Made by a program: the position numbers and the translations under genes. From positions 4,092,001 through 4,156,000 of the forward strand of contig JAHWDD010000006.1 of assembly GCA_023897205.1 (NCBI GenBank): DNA of 64,000 nucleotides, given 5' to 3'. Source of the DNA: Exophiala sp. HKRS030 (Eukaryota > Ascomycota > Eurotiomycetes > Chaetothyriales > Herpotrichiellaceae). Positions 11,406-23,403 of this stretch are shown piece after piece (the first letter of the stretch is position 1; every line of letters begins with the position of its first letter). The notes beneath the pieces were generated by a model. That model did no database searches, was not told the origin of the DNA, and saw only the letters and a program-made list of their open reading frames with translations.

Positions 11406-12077
11406 TGACCGGCCGAATGATGCATTTGCGAATCCGATGCAACATCCCACAAACTATGCATGTTGTCGTGGCACTAAAATGGTTAGCTGACCGCGAGACT
11501 ACCAATTATTGGTTTGGTTATGGAACAAGCGTATATAGTATTGGGAGCGCGAATCTATCGCGCACTAGTCTGCCAAAATATTACCGTATTCGACTGTTGA
11601 TGGAGCAGTAAGTGGTTGCCTCGAGATGGTGCCTGTAGCTCGCAGGGCTAGTCAATAAAATCGATCTACCCCTAGTATTATGTTGCAGAGCATGGTCCTA
11701 ATCACGGGGCTAATTCCTTGATCTCCACTGTTTAGCTTGATTTGAACAAAATCCTAATGGACAATGCATTTAAGTGATAGGCACAAACATATACAGGACA
11801 ACACACTGGAGGCATTTCAGTGGCTGCATATCCTGCTTTGTTTTGGTGACATCCAAAATAAACGCCAAGCATTTCGCGGGGTTTGGTCGTACAATTCTTT
11901 TGTTTTGATTTTGCCCGCCGTTGCATGTGGCTCTGATTGACCAGATCAAAGCGACTGACTACTTTACTACCGTTCGGAAGATATTTGTACCACATAGAGT
12001 GCCTTCAGACGATTCCATTCAGTTGAGAGTGAAATAGGCGCAAAGGATCCACATATTAGCCCCTCTATCGTCGAATC
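11406..12077. other. Intergenic, no gene seen
   Basis: Between the Vps27 stop and the Rna1 start. No coding frame or RNA recognised; it would hold the VPS27 3' UTR and the RNA1 promoter. Confidence 0.55.
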
Positions 12078-13358
12078 ATGGCATCGTCGACCTTCTCACT
12101 GGCCAACAAAGGCTTGAAACTGGACACCGAAGAACATCTCTCTGCCCATATCGCCCCTCTCATCGAATCCTCAGACATAACACATATCGACCTCTCTGGA
12201 AATACGCTGGGGGTTTCAGCATGCGAAGCACTGGCTCCGATTCTCTCGTCCAAGAAATCCCTCCAGTCCGCCGACCTTCATGACATCTTTACATCACGAC
12301 TCTTGGAAGAAATCCCTCCTGCACTCTCCTCTCTGCTGACAGCACTTCTTTCATGCCCGAACCTCCACACAATCGACCTCAGCGATAACGCATTTGGCCT
12401 CAACACAAAGGACCCCCTCGTCGATTTTCTGTCAAAACATACTCCCCTCAAACATCTGATTCTCAACAACAATGGCATGGGTCCAATTGCAGGCACATCG
12501 ATCGCAGATGCATTAACGACGCTTGCGCAACGGAAAGCTGAAGCTAGAGAAGCAGGTCAAGAAGTCCCCGATCTCGAGAGTATAGTCTGTGGACGGAACC
12601 GTCTTGAGAATGGCAGTATGGCAGCGTGGGCAAAGGCGTATGAGGCGCACAAGTCCGGAATCAAGAGTATCAAGATGACGCAGAATGGAATCAGACCCGA
12701 GGGCATTTCCCATCTGATCTCGCAAGGGCTTGCTAAGTGTGAAAAACTCGAAGTTTTTGACCTGCAAGACAATACATTCACACTGAAGGGTGCGCAAGCG
12801 CTGGCAAAGGCAGTGGCTGGTTGGTCAGAGCTTAGAGAATTGGGTGTCGGAGACGACCTGTTAGGCGCGAGAGGTGCGATCAATGTCTTTGAGGCGCTCG
12901 GCAAGGGAAAGAACGAGAAAGTGCAAGTTTTGCGGTTACAATTCAACGACATCAACCCCTCGGGTGTCAAGGCATTATTACAAGCCGCCAAGGACGGTCT
13001 ACCCGAGCTCAGGCGCGTGGAACTCAACGGTAACAAATTCGAAGAAGAAGATCCATCCGTCGAAGGCCTTGCGGAATTACTGAGCGAACGCAAAGACGAG
13101 AATGGCTCGGACGACGATCCAGAAGATCACTGGGGTCTTGACGAGCTGGACGAACTGGAGGGAGAAGACAGTGATGAAGAGGAAGAAGCAGATGAGGCCG
13201 AGGATGAAGACGAAGAGCATGACACTCTCGGCGCCAACGCCGACCAGGCACGAGAAAAACTTGTCAAGGATGCCGACATTGCCGAAGACGAACCCGTGTC
13301 TCAGAAGAAGGACAAGGACGTCGATGATCTAGCAGATGCATTGAAGAAGACGTTGTGA
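12078..13358 (+). CDS. RNA1: Ran GTPase-activating protein Rna1
   Basis: Cytoplasmic activator of Ran GTP hydrolysis, required for nucleocytoplasmic transport. Intronless, 426 residues. About eleven leucine-rich repeats cover residues 10-345, with signature turns such as HIDLSGNTLG, TIDLSDNAFG, HLILNNNGMG and RVELNGNKF. The segment DLHDIFTSRLLEEIPPAL matches the region holding the catalytic Arg of the family. A very acidic tail (about 350-400, runs of D/E) and a short basic C-terminus follow, as in yeast Rna1. Length and architecture are normal. Confidence 0.95.
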   Translation: MASSTFSLANKGLKLDTEEHLSAHIAPLIESSDITHIDLSGNTLGVSACEALAPILSSKKSLQSADLHDIFTSRLLEEIPPALSSLLTALLSCPNLHTIDLSDNAFGLNTKDPLVDFLSKHTPLKHLILNNNGMGPIAGTSIADALTTLAQRKAEAREAGQEVPDLESIVCGRNRLENGSMAAWAKAYEAHKSGIKSIKMTQNGIRPEGISHLISQGLAKCEKLEVFDLQDNTFTLKGAQALAKAVAGWSELRELGVGDDLLGARGAINVFEALGKGKNEKVQVLRLQFNDINPSGVKALLQAAKDGLPELRRVELNGNKFEEEDPSVEGLAELLSERKDENGSDDDPEDHWGLDELDELEGEDSDEEEEADEAEDEDEEHDTLGANADQAREKLVKDADIAEDEPVSQKKDKDVDDLADALKKTL

Positions 13359-14430
13359 GCATAAGCCCTTCAGATCAGACCTGGAGACGCTTCGCCGGGC
13401 AGCCAATTATCCCACAAATATAACCACGGGCTGCTTCGAATTCCCCATATATACCCCCCTGGCCGCGGCTTCGGTGATATCTTGGATCGCACACAGAAAA
13501 TCATACATGCCACGTCAGTGCGCCTTGCCGTTACCAGGCCCTACCTTGTTCGGTACCAGATCTGTCATCCATGGCGGTGTTTGGACATCATTCTACCTGT
13601 AGACCCGGCATAGACGCAGTAGATAGTCAGTTAGCGGCATATCGACCTTTTTTTTCTGTTAGGGATGGGCACGAGCAGTGGCGCTAATGAGTTGTCTTTG
13701 AGTTCAACAGAGGTGTGCAATAAATAAAACGATATATAAACTTGTATGCCTCGAAGTTCATGCATCTACATAATAGACATTGTGAAACGGGCCGTACAAC
13801 GGTCACAAGGGACACGGCGTTACACTCGACAACATTCAAGTGTAGGCTACACTGCTGTATTCCAGACGAATGCGACCAGCTCGGTAGCGTATCTGCGTGT
13901 CTATATATCTAGTTTATCCTCTCCGCCAACATATCCCCTCCAACCCTAAACCACCTGACTGACTGTTTAGTGGTGAGTGTCCTGCGAGCGGCAGTTTCAA
14001 CCTGGTAGCCGTCAGATTCGAGTCTTTGGAGCAAAGAGTCATTAAACAGCGCCTTGCTCGTTCGCTGCGAAGTCCTTCTCTCGGCTGTCGTCGACGAAGG
14101 ACGCGCTCTTAGATATATTCCTGACTAACTCTCCAAAGGTTCGGTCATGTCAGATAAGGGCCATTGTGGTGTGTCGAATGGTCGTGCCCGGAAGGAATGA
14201 GTGGCAAATAACACCTAGCTGACGAATGACGGATCTCTTATTCTGCGCCATCAAATTAGGGCTTTACTTTGTAGGATGCATGATACTCTGCGTGACGGCG
14301 GCGGAATGTCGAAGGCAGAGGATGAGTCTTCATCGCGATTGACCAGGGATACCTGTTGTGCAGGAAAGGCTATTCTCTCAGCCTCGATCGAATGTGTTGG
14401 GGCGTGCTTCCCGAATCCTGTTGACCTAGT
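13359..14430. other. Intergenic, no gene seen
   Basis: About 1.07 kb between convergent genes RNA1 and EMC3. Several short open frames are present with no protein-like composition. A C6 run lies near 13446-13455. Nothing else recognised. Confidence 0.55.
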
Positions 14431-15288
14431 TCATTTACCATAAATCTTCAAAAGCCGATCTTCTGCGCCGTCCAAGACACTCCAATGCTCCAAGACCTCG
14501 AGATTCTCCGCTTCTGCTTGGAACAACTTATCAGGGTCCTGTCCAGGACCGAAAGGATTTGCGTTAGCGGCTGGGTTTGCCTGAGCCATCTGTTGACTTA
14601 ATTGACTTGCAGAATTTTCATTTCCAAGAATAAAGATGAAAACGCTCTGCAGTCCGAATAGACACAAGAAATACCACGACAAACTCGACACCCATCTGAC
14701 GTCCAAATCCTTGGTCATGACACCAGATTGCAGCATAGATTTGAACCGAATCGTGAGTGGGAATGGGAGTTTCAGAATAACGAATCCGGCGAAGAATGCA
14801 TTGATCCAGGACATGATGAGTGTTTGAGGGATCATCATAGCCATGTTTCCCTTCATCATTCCCATCATGCCTTCCATTGCCGCAGGATCAGACATGGGAT
14901 TCGGCGCAGATTGGCCCCTCGATTCGGGCCCGCCTTTGAGGAAAGTTCCTTTCTTGTAGCCATCAATCAGATATTCCTTGCGTGCATTAAAGGCTGAAGC
15001 TGTCAAAGCGGGAGAATTATTGCGAAGATTGACGCCTCGAACGATGGCTGATCGTTCCCGCGACTCGGCTGGTGTCGCTGGTGGCTTCGGAGGGCTGGCG
15101 AGGAGAACGGTGGCATAATGTCGCAGAACGCCTGTTAATATCATGACAATGGTTATGGGAGGAGAATCCAGTAGCTTATGGGACGGATGATTATTAGCGG
15201 TTAAATCTTGGATGAGTGGAAACATGCGTCAAACTCACAATAGTGCTGGGTCTCGGTGAATAACTTGCTCGGTGCCATGGACTGCCAT
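14431..15288 (-). CDS. EMC3: ER membrane protein complex subunit 3
   Basis: EMC3 belongs to the Oxa1/YidC-like insertase superfamily and forms the core of the ER membrane protein complex. I place the start at 15288: exon 1 encodes MAVHGTEQVIHRDPALL, matching the family's short HRDPALFYW lead-in. It ends at a GTGAGT donor (15238), and the acceptor is CATAAG at 15175 (64-nt intron, CTAAT branch). Exon 2 should read YWILLPITIVMILTG, but this requires one more C in the run at 15157-15159. After that the frame is open to 14431 and shows three membrane segments, the Met-rich MEGMMGMMKGNMAMM loop before MSWINAFFAGFV, and DVRWVSSLSWYFL. Highly conserved, so the break is most likely a missing base. 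Confidence 0.88.
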
Positions 15289-15662
15289 GTTTGCGGTTTG
15301 CGGCGGTGACCAGACGGAATATGGTTTAAATTCCAATATTCTATTTCCACTCGTTCTGCGACGTGTTTTGGTGAGCAGTAAGTACGTAGACTTTCTAGAG
15401 ACGGTGGTCGTCGGCATCGGACTTGGCAGAAAATACAGCGAAGCACGAAATGCAATGATGACATACTACGGCTAAGTAGAAAGAAAGGCATACACAAGGC
15501 CGTTTCAGCTCGATCGGTCTGGTCTACCAACAATCTAACAACGCTCACATAGGTACAGTGTCAAACCACATTGTTAAACCACAGTTTTCAGACGGCCATC
15601 CATGGCTTCCCACGACCAAACCATACGGGAAACGTATTCACATGAATGTTGATCAGTCGATG
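15289..15662. other. Intergenic, no gene seen
   Basis: Short spacer between EMC3 and the upstream minus-strand gene. It should contain the EMC3 promoter; no motif is obvious. Confidence 0.5.
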
Positions 15663-16535
15663 TTATTTCCGCAGTGACCCGCCCGTCAGCAGGGATGAAA
15701 ATCTCTTGCGCTCCTCAGCAGTGACACTTTCAGCCTTGTACTTTTGAGGGTCTTCCTTTGGGAATCCTCGATCAGCCCAGATCTGGACTTCAGCAGGCCC
15801 AATCTTGTGCCATGCAATACCTAAATCCTTTGACACTTTATCTTTTAGCAGGTCAAAAGCATGGTGGCCCTCATTACCTGTTGGTGGGGAACCGCCCTGG
15901 AAGAACAGTTGCGCCATCTTAGCTTCCGCGTCTGCTCGCTTTGCAAGCGACTTGTCCATGGCGTTCATCATCCCTTTCTTGCTATAAGCACGAGGCTTCA
16001 TCCAGTCGGCGACTTTCGCATAGTCGAGCTGAAATCCGGACGTGTCATATGTTGGCGATCCCTGTGGACCTTTGTCAAAACATATATATAACTCGTGAAA
16101 CGTGCTTGAAATATCCTGACGGCTTTCAGCTTTGAAAATTTCGTCACGGGAGACACCGCGGCGTTTGACAATAGGTGGGCCTCGAAATAGCGCCTTTTCT
16201 TCGTCGGATAGTTGGTGGGCTGTTCTGCGTGGAAGGACTACCCTCTCTGGAGTTTCACGTGGATCTCTTAGTTGACTTCGGTCCCAGTCATATTCAAGAT
16301 CTTTCCGCGTGAGTGTGCGTGCCTTTTTTGAGTCGTCACTTTTCTGAGGCGATTCACTCTTCGGTTCACGCTTTCGCTTGGTTTGCTTGGCTTTTCGGCC
16401 GCCTTGAGCACAAGCCTTGTCTGAGTCATTTGGTTTTGAAGACACTGAGCAAATTCTCTGATTTCCTGAGATTGACCGCAAATGTTTCTCAGGAGAACGA
16501 GTGGGGGTGGATGGTTCATCTTTGACGGTAGACAT
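15663..16535 (-). CDS. Conserved fungal protein of unknown function, basic N-terminus
   Basis: A clean 290-residue single-exon frame with an ATG at 16535. The first ~100 residues are low complexity and rich in Lys, Arg and Ser, with several nuclear-localisation-like clusters (RKAKQTKRKREPK). The C-terminal two thirds look folded: FRGPPIVKRRGVSRDEIF, SSTFHELYICFDKG, FQLDYAKVADWMKPRAYS, then HAFDLLKDKVSKDLGIAWHKIGPAEVQIWADRGFP. I do not recognise a named domain. Nuclear location is inferred from composition only. No membrane segment or signal peptide. Confidence 0.75.
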   Translation of the reverse strand: MSTVKDEPSTPTRSPEKHLRSISGNQRICSVSSKPNDSDKACAQGGRKAKQTKRKREPKSESPQKSDDSKKARTLTRKDLEYDWDRSQLRDPRETPERVVLPRRTAHQLSDEEKALFRGPPIVKRRGVSRDEIFKAESRQDISSTFHELYICFDKGPQGSPTYDTSGFQLDYAKVADWMKPRAYSKKGMMNAMDKSLAKRADAEAKMAQLFFQGGSPPTGNEGHHAFDLLKDKVSKDLGIAWHKIGPAEVQIWADRGFPKEDPQKYKAESVTAEERKRFSSLLTGGSLRK

Positions 16536-16862
16536 CTTTTCTAGGGCCCCGCCTTATGGCAGTGGTTTATGAGATCTCACAATGTGCAAAGGCGATTACA
16601 CGTATAGCTTGAGGTGTCACTGCACTAAATTCAGGGTTGAATGAAGTCGTTCTAGGAAAATAGTAACATGTTATCTGACGCGTTCAAGAACAATCTCATT
16701 GGACGGCCTGCTACGCGAAACCACGTGACATAATCACCCATCCCCACATCATTACCCCCTCCGCCTTTCACCTTCGACCAATTCCGACAATCAGTTGACA
16801 TCACAATCCTAACCTTTGTGAACTCTTCGCCTATGTTCAGCATCTCTCGCATGCCCTCTCCA
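16536..16862. other. Intergenic spacer
   Basis: 327 bp between two minus-strand genes, acting as 3' UTR of the sulfite oxidase and promoter of the unknown gene. No specific signal seen. Confidence 0.5.
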
Positions 16863-18628
16863 TTAATCATCCACATCGCGAGGATCATTATCCTTCCAGA
16901 ACTGCTTGTATTCCTCCCAACTTTGGGTTTGGAATTCCTCGGGCCACGTGAGTGGTGCTAGAGGCGAACCGGTCTCCTCGAATTGCTTCAATTTAGCAGC
17001 AGTTCTTGCACGGGTTTTGTTCATGCTGTACACAGAGATTCGGTGAGCCGAGCTGGTCACATGAAGACCCCAATTCCACGCCGCACGAACAGTCAGTGGC
17101 TGCGTGTTGAGAGAATTGTCCCAGCATCGACAGACTATTTCGATCCACCCTTCCACATCACAAGGAAGGTCAATCTCCCAAGTTCTCCAGGTCCATTTAT
17201 GTTTTTCGGACATGTTTTCATTCGGTACAGCATACCAGCTAAACCCTCCATCGGCGGAAACCTCTATCCTTTCAGGCCATCGGCCACCTCCGGAGTAAGC
17301 CCAACCTTTACAATGGATCTTGCCATTATGAATCACGACTTGTTTCGTCCATGGGGACATGATAGCCGAGCTGACTGGCATCTCCTGAATTTGGATACCG
17401 TCGGTAGGTTTCTGGTTATGCTTGCCTGTCTGTTGATTGAAATATAGGTACTCCTTACTTTGGACTGGCGCAAGGGTTGGGTTCTCAATCGCGCGGATTC
17501 GATAGAGCCACTTTACACTTCGAGCACCAATATAGCCGAGAACCATGACTCTGAGTGGATATCCATGAATTTTCGGTAGAGGTTCTCCATTCATTTCCCA
17601 GCAGAGGAGAACTTCATTTGCCTTTACCTTAGACCAAGGGACACTCACAACATAATTCATGGCCTCGTTATCCTTAAAGTAAGTCTCGGCACCATAGAAC
17701 TCCAGGTGCTTGGCTCCACCAACAAGCCCTCCGCATGCTTTGATCACCTTCTTTAAGCTGATACCAAGATACTTTGCTGTCCCGATTGCCCCTTCTGCCC
17801 AAGGAGCTTGTGGGACTTCATCTCCTTGGCCCGCATACAAGGAGATTTGCTCTATGCGCCGAGTTCCCGAACACTGCATCGTAATAGCTTTCTCGATTCT
17901 TGGAAACTTGGATTCGTCCATCAATTCATCGAGAGTGAAGGTCCTCGGGTTCGCCACCAAGCCATCAAGATCAAGCTTATACTTTTCCTTGTCAATTATT
18001 GGAATTCCTCCATGGTTTCGAACGAAGTGAAGTGGGTTAGGTGTAATAGCTTTGTCTGTGACCAATCTTTTGGGCGCCTCTCCATTGTATGGGAATTGCA
18101 AAAGATGCAGCATCTCAGGATGTTTTTCTGCTAGCACTGTTGCCCAAGAGTCCTCGGGAACTGTGCTGAGTTCTCCGCCGATGGCATGATGCCACATTTT
18201 CCAATGGGTCCCAGGTAAAACAGGGTTAGTGTCTGGGATCGGACCCATCTGGAATTCCGGATTTGGTGGAAAGACCTCAGCCTTGAGAATCCTATGGGCC
18301 TTTGCTTTCTTCTCTGGATACTTCTCCCACTCAACATATCTATCGCTTTGTCAGCTTCTCTTGGAGATTACTTATTGCGCTATCGAAGCATGAAGATACG
18401 ACGAGGAAATTTGAGTCTAACGCACCCCTGCCAACCATCAAGTTCTCGCTGGAAAAGCTCATCTTTGTTTCCTACTGCTTCAATCGCAGCTTCATCCTTG
18501 GTGTACTTTGGCCATGTTGCTGGTTGAATAGCCACCGTCTCAGGTCCAGTCTGATCCAAGAATGGCAGCTTTGCACCTGCCAAACCTTGCTCGATTTTCC
18601 ATTGATCGGGACGATTGACTGTTTCCAT
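16863..18628 (-). CDS. Sulfite oxidase-type molybdenum enzyme
   Basis: Molybdopterin oxidoreductase of the sulfite oxidase/nitrate reductase family. Exon 1 is 18628-18426 and exon 2 is 18339-16863. The 86-nt intron (GTGCGT...GATAG, GCTGAC branch) joins GWQG to YVEWEKYPE. It shows the Moco-binding domain with the probable molybdenum-ligand Cys in ITMQCSGTRR, then GAIGTAKYLGISLKKV and SVPWSKVKANEVLLCWEMNGEPL, followed by the Mo-co dimerisation domain (WAYSGGGRWPERIEVSADGG, WTWRTWEIDLP). There is no heme b5 domain, so it resembles the plant-like or cytosolic architecture rather than animal sulfite oxidase. No frame break. Confidence 0.9.
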
Positions 18629-19895
18629 CTTGTCAAGTTGCTGAACAGCTGAACAGGACAAGATTCACAGCAGAGAGCTCGGGCTATATAGCAATGGCAT
18701 AGGATAAGGAAGAAAGGTGTTACATGCACCGTATTGAGATGCTCTGATGGGCGGGCTACTACAACTTTAAGGCGAAAGATATTTCCATGCCTGCCACATG
18801 ATCTGACATGTATGAGCAGTCAGAGTTTCTCGTGTGGCACAAACTTACGCCGGTAGAGGTTTGGCTATATCACAACAATCTTGCGCTCCAGTGAGATTCG
18901 ACGCACTCACATTAGACGCATGTATATGTGAAGCAATCCCTGCAAAGTATCCAGGATCAGCAACACTACTAAACCATTTCAGTGTCGGAAAATCCCATCC
19001 TCTATTTCTTACTAGGCTAGTCGCCTTTGCATCCCCAGTCAATGTCATTTATGATATCGAACACATGCATATTTAGTCCGGGTTATCAGTTAACACGAAT
19101 GGAGACTAGAGGACCGAATTCTGACTGCTTCTAAGAACGCCGAACTTCAAAGAATTGCCGATCTAAACTTGGATGTAATGGTTATTTGGGTTTGTACCAT
19201 TTGAATACGTCTGCTATATCTGGACTTTCTGAATGACGGATTGCTGAACGTTCACGGAGACGAAAGCGTGTATACGTTAGCGAAAGAACAAGCCTGTTCG
19301 AACTTGATGGTCGTCGAAACTTTTGCTAACTCGCGTTCAATTGGTCTGCGTCTCCTGGATCTATCCAAGAATCGCGAATGTTAGGTCGGGTTCAGTGTTT
19401 ATCCGCTTCCGGCCGATCCGAACATTGTTGCGCCGTTGAATTACAAGTTTGCCTTTTGACAGCAAATTTTAGACTGAGCTATCGGAACGTTCTCCCAGTC
19501 GACCTTGGCGGAAATGCATGCCGGATGGTAACAACAGCACGGAATACGCGCAATTTAGGTGGCCTGACAAGTTTTCTCGCCTCCAATGCCTGAAATCCCA
19601 ACTACAATGGACCCCCTCGAAGGGTTATTCTATGTCGTTTTGCAAGGTTAAGCGAGACCAATTACATGAGTACTAAGCTGGAGGATGTTGTCCTCGAGAG
19701 TATTATATGACTAGATCATACTCTGACAGCATCGGCGGCCTCTGAATCGTCAGTGATAACAGCAAGTAGCCCCCAAACTCGAAACATCCAGTAAACCTTC
19801 GGGGGAGACCATAATACTACGTCCAAGCCTTCTGATCCATAATGAGTTTCACTCCATGTTCAACAATTGTACTTGCCCTTAGACAAGACAAGCTC
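18629..19895. other. Intergenic, boundary between core and accessory regions
   Basis: About 1.27 kb without a credible coding frame or RNA. It separates the conserved sulfite oxidase from the catabolic cluster. Confidence 0.55.
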
Positions 19896-21778
19896 TTAAT
19901 GAGCGGGCGGCGCCGGAAATTTGCCTCTCCACAGCTTTCCATAAATCTGCACCAGGATCACAGCAATGAAGCCTGCTCCCACGATACCAGCTTCGATCCC
20001 GAACGAATTTTGCGGCCCTATTGATTTCGCCCAATCGACTTGAAAGTAGTTGACAATGAAGCCACCAAGTGCTCGAAACATGTTAACGATGGCCGCCGCC
20101 TCGACACTATGGTCGGGAAAGATATCCAGAGCATACGCTTCATTTGATTTAGTAAATCTAATGACGAGATTTGACCCATACGCAACTCACCTGTGATGGC
20201 AACTGTGGTCGTGACCAAAGCGAATTGATAAAAACCCCACGAGATGCAAATACAGATCCAGGGCAGCACTTTGTGAAGGCTGAACCCAAAGAACACTAGG
20301 CCGCTTATGAAGAACGGTAGTGAGATCCAAATTGTCCACAAGCGGACCTCGGCTTCATACGTGCCACCGGAGCGTCTGATCGATCTCAATGCAATGAAAT
20401 CATTGAAGTAATGACCGAAAAGCTCTGCCATCAAAGAAAAAAGCTGCATAAGAGTCAAGTTAGTCAGGCGAAGATTGTATTGCTCGTACTTGATGGGTTC
20501 AAGTTCTCACCATCGGCGCAATGTACATCAACGACACCTTGAGATTGCTGTAGCCAAATCCAATCGGTGGAGGCGGTGACACAAATAATACTAGCGTGGC
20601 ATTGATTCCGATCGACCACATGAAGGAGCACATGTAAAACACTTTAGAGGTGGTTAGCACTGGCCAACGCGATGTAAGAGTGCTCTTACCACAGAGAAAT
20701 AGAAGCTGCGGCCGAGTGGTGATAAGCAACATATCTCCAACCACCTTTGCGACTCCGCCACGATACGTCTTGAATCCGTTAATTCCTACGAGCTGATTGA
20801 AACGGCCGATAAAACCGGTCTTAATAGGTCGCTTCTCCTCCCGTATATGGGGTTGGTAGAGTGTCTCTTCTGCCAGCGTGACGACGAGAAGCAAACCGAG
20901 GCCAATGAGGCCAACGTTGAGCCAGAGAGAATTCTGCCAGGTAGTGTAATTTACCATAATACCCGAAAGAAACGGACCCAGGAATGGAGAGAAGATGAAT
21001 GTAGTAGCCCAGATCCCGATCTTTCTGGCCCTTTCTACACCACAATGTTTCAGCCACCATTACTCTCCTGGAAAATGAGGCACAAAAGAAGATCTTTCTT
21101 ACCGTGGAAGAAAAACATGTCGTGAATCATGCTTAGCCCAACGACCTGAGGGGTAGTAATGAATAACCCTTGAAGACACCGCGCCACAATGTATGAGATC
21201 CATCCCGGCGCATTCGTAGCAAAGATGGTCATACAGAAGCCGAGTAGCATAGACCAGAAAATGACCGGCAAACGACCGATCCAACGAGTCAGCGGAACTG
21301 CCAGCACGCCGCCCACAGCAAGCATAAAGATATTGCCCGATAAATTGCGCCCAGCGTCATTTGCTGAGATCTTCCAATGCTCTGCCTGTGGAATAATCAA
21401 AGGAATTTCCCACGCTGAGGTGAGGTCCGTCATCTTTACAAGATTAGTGTCCACTCCGATAGCAGTTATACTTGAGCAACGAGCACATACCAGAGTACAG
21501 TATACAAGCACAGCAAGAACTTTATGTTTCCTGGCCCACGACCAATTCAAAGCTTCATTGGGGTCATCCGTTGGCTGCGGAATCAAGACCGTTTTGCCAT
21601 CCTTCGTCGTCTTGAGCATTGCCAACGCATTAGTGTCGATTTTGTCGATGTCATGCGTGCCTAGCGACGACTTCTCATAGTTGGTGGAGACGAGAAGTGT
21701 GCCAGCGCGAGCACTAATATGCTCCGTATCCATAACTCGCTCCAATCGTTGCTCTGTCATCGTCTTATCTTCAGACAT
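19896..21778 (-). CDS. MFS transporter, DHA1-like
   Basis: Proton-coupled carrier of the major facilitator superfamily. Start ATG at 21778. Six exons separated by introns at 21434-21490 (GTATGT...AAAG), 21035-21102, 20642-20689, 20444-20510 and 20138-20190, most with CTAAC- or CTGA-type branch sites. Spliced protein shows a hydrophilic N-terminus, WSWARKHKVLAVLVY (TM1), ISANDAGRNLSGNIFMLAVGGVL (TM2), WIGRLPVIFWSMLLG, VARCLQGLF, ERARKIGIWATTFIFSPFLGPFLSG, a central loop, then six more segments ending FPAPPAH. The first and third introns would escape simple ORF reading because the frame stays open. Position at the edge of the gentisate genes suggests uptake of an aromatic acid; this is inference, and efflux is also possible. 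Both ends are supported. Confidence 0.88.
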
Positions 21779-22301
21779 GACTTGAGTTCTGTTGATATGA
21801 ATAAGAGGCAGCTATTCAGATAGAGGCTGGAGGATGGGGGATGATGGTGATAGACGTGAGAGGTGATAGCTTCCTTGGGATAGGAGGTCCTGTCTTATCT
21901 GAGTATTGCACCACTGCATAACACCATATGTCCGGTCTGTTTGCCAGAAAAACGCTCGTCCCGGGCTAGATTTCAAAGCCGCCAAAAGCCTAAAAAGGAA
22001 CCTGGAGTAGTCTTGCCCCCATTCATTGGCTCGCTGAAGACCGAGCACCGAAGTTGGATAGGGAAACTCAAAACTCCAGTAACTAATCCCTTTCCCCACG
22101 TTCTTCCCCGGATCATTCCCCGGACACTGGGGAAGTCTTGTCGATAATTGAGTTGAAAACGTGCTTAACCCTAAAAGGATGTGCGTTGTGGAAGGAAAGC
22201 CCCTTTTCTCGGGGACGCTAGTGGGGCGCAAGCTCTGTACATAATGTGAAAGACCATTCAGCTTAGGTTCTATGAAAACATGCTGCTACTTCAATACCAA
22301 T
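21779..22301. other. Intergenic spacer
   Basis: About 0.5 kb between two minus-strand genes; the MFS promoter should lie here. No clear element recognised. Confidence 0.5.
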
Positions 22302-23389
22302 CTAGCTACTGAGGTTGGGTATTTCATCTACATTATGGTATAGTCCTAGTGCCTTCAGCATCGGTTTGTCGTGAAATCGGTACAAATATGATGCACCGCC
22401 AGCTCCATTGGGCAGAGTGCAGACGTGATGGTATCTTTTCCAGGCAGGTATGCAGAACGTGTCTCCGCGCTTCCAGTCAAATCTTTCCCCGTCGATCTCC
22501 GTATAACCATGACCTTCCATGACATGGTAAATCGAAGAAGCTGTTTCCTGAACAACTGGCGACATCCCGGTGGGGAGTAAAATCTCCGCGGCAGCCCCAA
22601 GAGTCTTTGACACTATTCAAAAAAGATAAGCATGAAGAGATGCGAGTGATACTAGTTATGGAGAATGTTTACCTTCTTCTCCACTCTTGGCTCGGTAATC
22701 TTCAGCCCTCCAGCCATTGAATTTTAGGCCATCGTCGAGCTTAGCTTGCATCTGACCCCATGGGAACACAATGTTGCTATCGTTAACGTCGATGTCTTCT
22801 GCTTCATATCTGGGCTTTGTATAGTGTTCAACAAAATGGACCGGAAAATGGCAAAAGGTTGGAAGATCGAGACCATCGAGCCATATCATAGGCCCAGAGC
22901 CGTCCTTGCCGTGATCATGCCAATTCCAACTTGGCGTGAGAATCACATCTCCACGGCGCATACGAATTCTCTGGCCATGTACAGCCGTGAACCCCCCTTC
23001 CCCCTCGATGATGAAGCGCAATGCAAATGCCGTATGCCGATGAGCAGGAGCCGTTTCATTCGGCATCACCAATTGCAGACCCGCGAAGAGAGTATCAGTG
23101 GTATAAGGAGCGTCTAAGGTTCATTCCGTCAGTCGATGACTTCGATGACCACCAAAGATCATACCCCTAGCAGGATTGACTAGCATCAATACGCGGCGCT
23201 CGGCCTGTTCTGCGCTGACCACCTCACCAGCCCGAGCTAACAATGGTTGAATCTCATCATAACGCCAGATGTATGGAATGCATTTAGGGTTTGGTAACGG
23301 TGGATTCAGACGACTCATCTGTTTCCACAACGGGCTGACGTGCAAATTATGCGCGGCGGCGACGATTTGTTCCTCATCTGAGCTTTCAT
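22302..23389 (-). CDS. Gentisate 1,2-dioxygenase
   Basis: Bicupin Fe(II) ring-cleaving dioxygenase turning gentisate (2,5-dihydroxybenzoate) into maleylpyruvate. The conserved N-terminal block ([33 protein letters not shown]) is followed by a short intron (23114-23152, or 36 nt if the donor is at 23149), then cupin 1 with [13 protein letters not shown] and NWHDHG, likely iron ligands, then a 60-nt intron (22613-22672), and a C-terminal cupin ([27 protein letters not shown]) to the stop at 22302. The best start is the ATG at 23389, but it reaches the conserved frame only if the AAA at 23386-23384 is really AAAA, giving [10 protein letters not shown]. An in-frame ATG at 23582 exists without this fix but would overlap the upstream gene. 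Salicylate 1,2-dioxygenase activity is an alternative in this family. Confidence 0.85.
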
Positions 23390-23403
23390 GCTTGCGCACA
23401 GGC

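Noticed and set aside
10771..11505. Several 70-150 codon frames in other phases of VPS27
   Set aside because: Shadows of the Gln/Pro/Tyr-rich tail; low-complexity codons leave other frames open.
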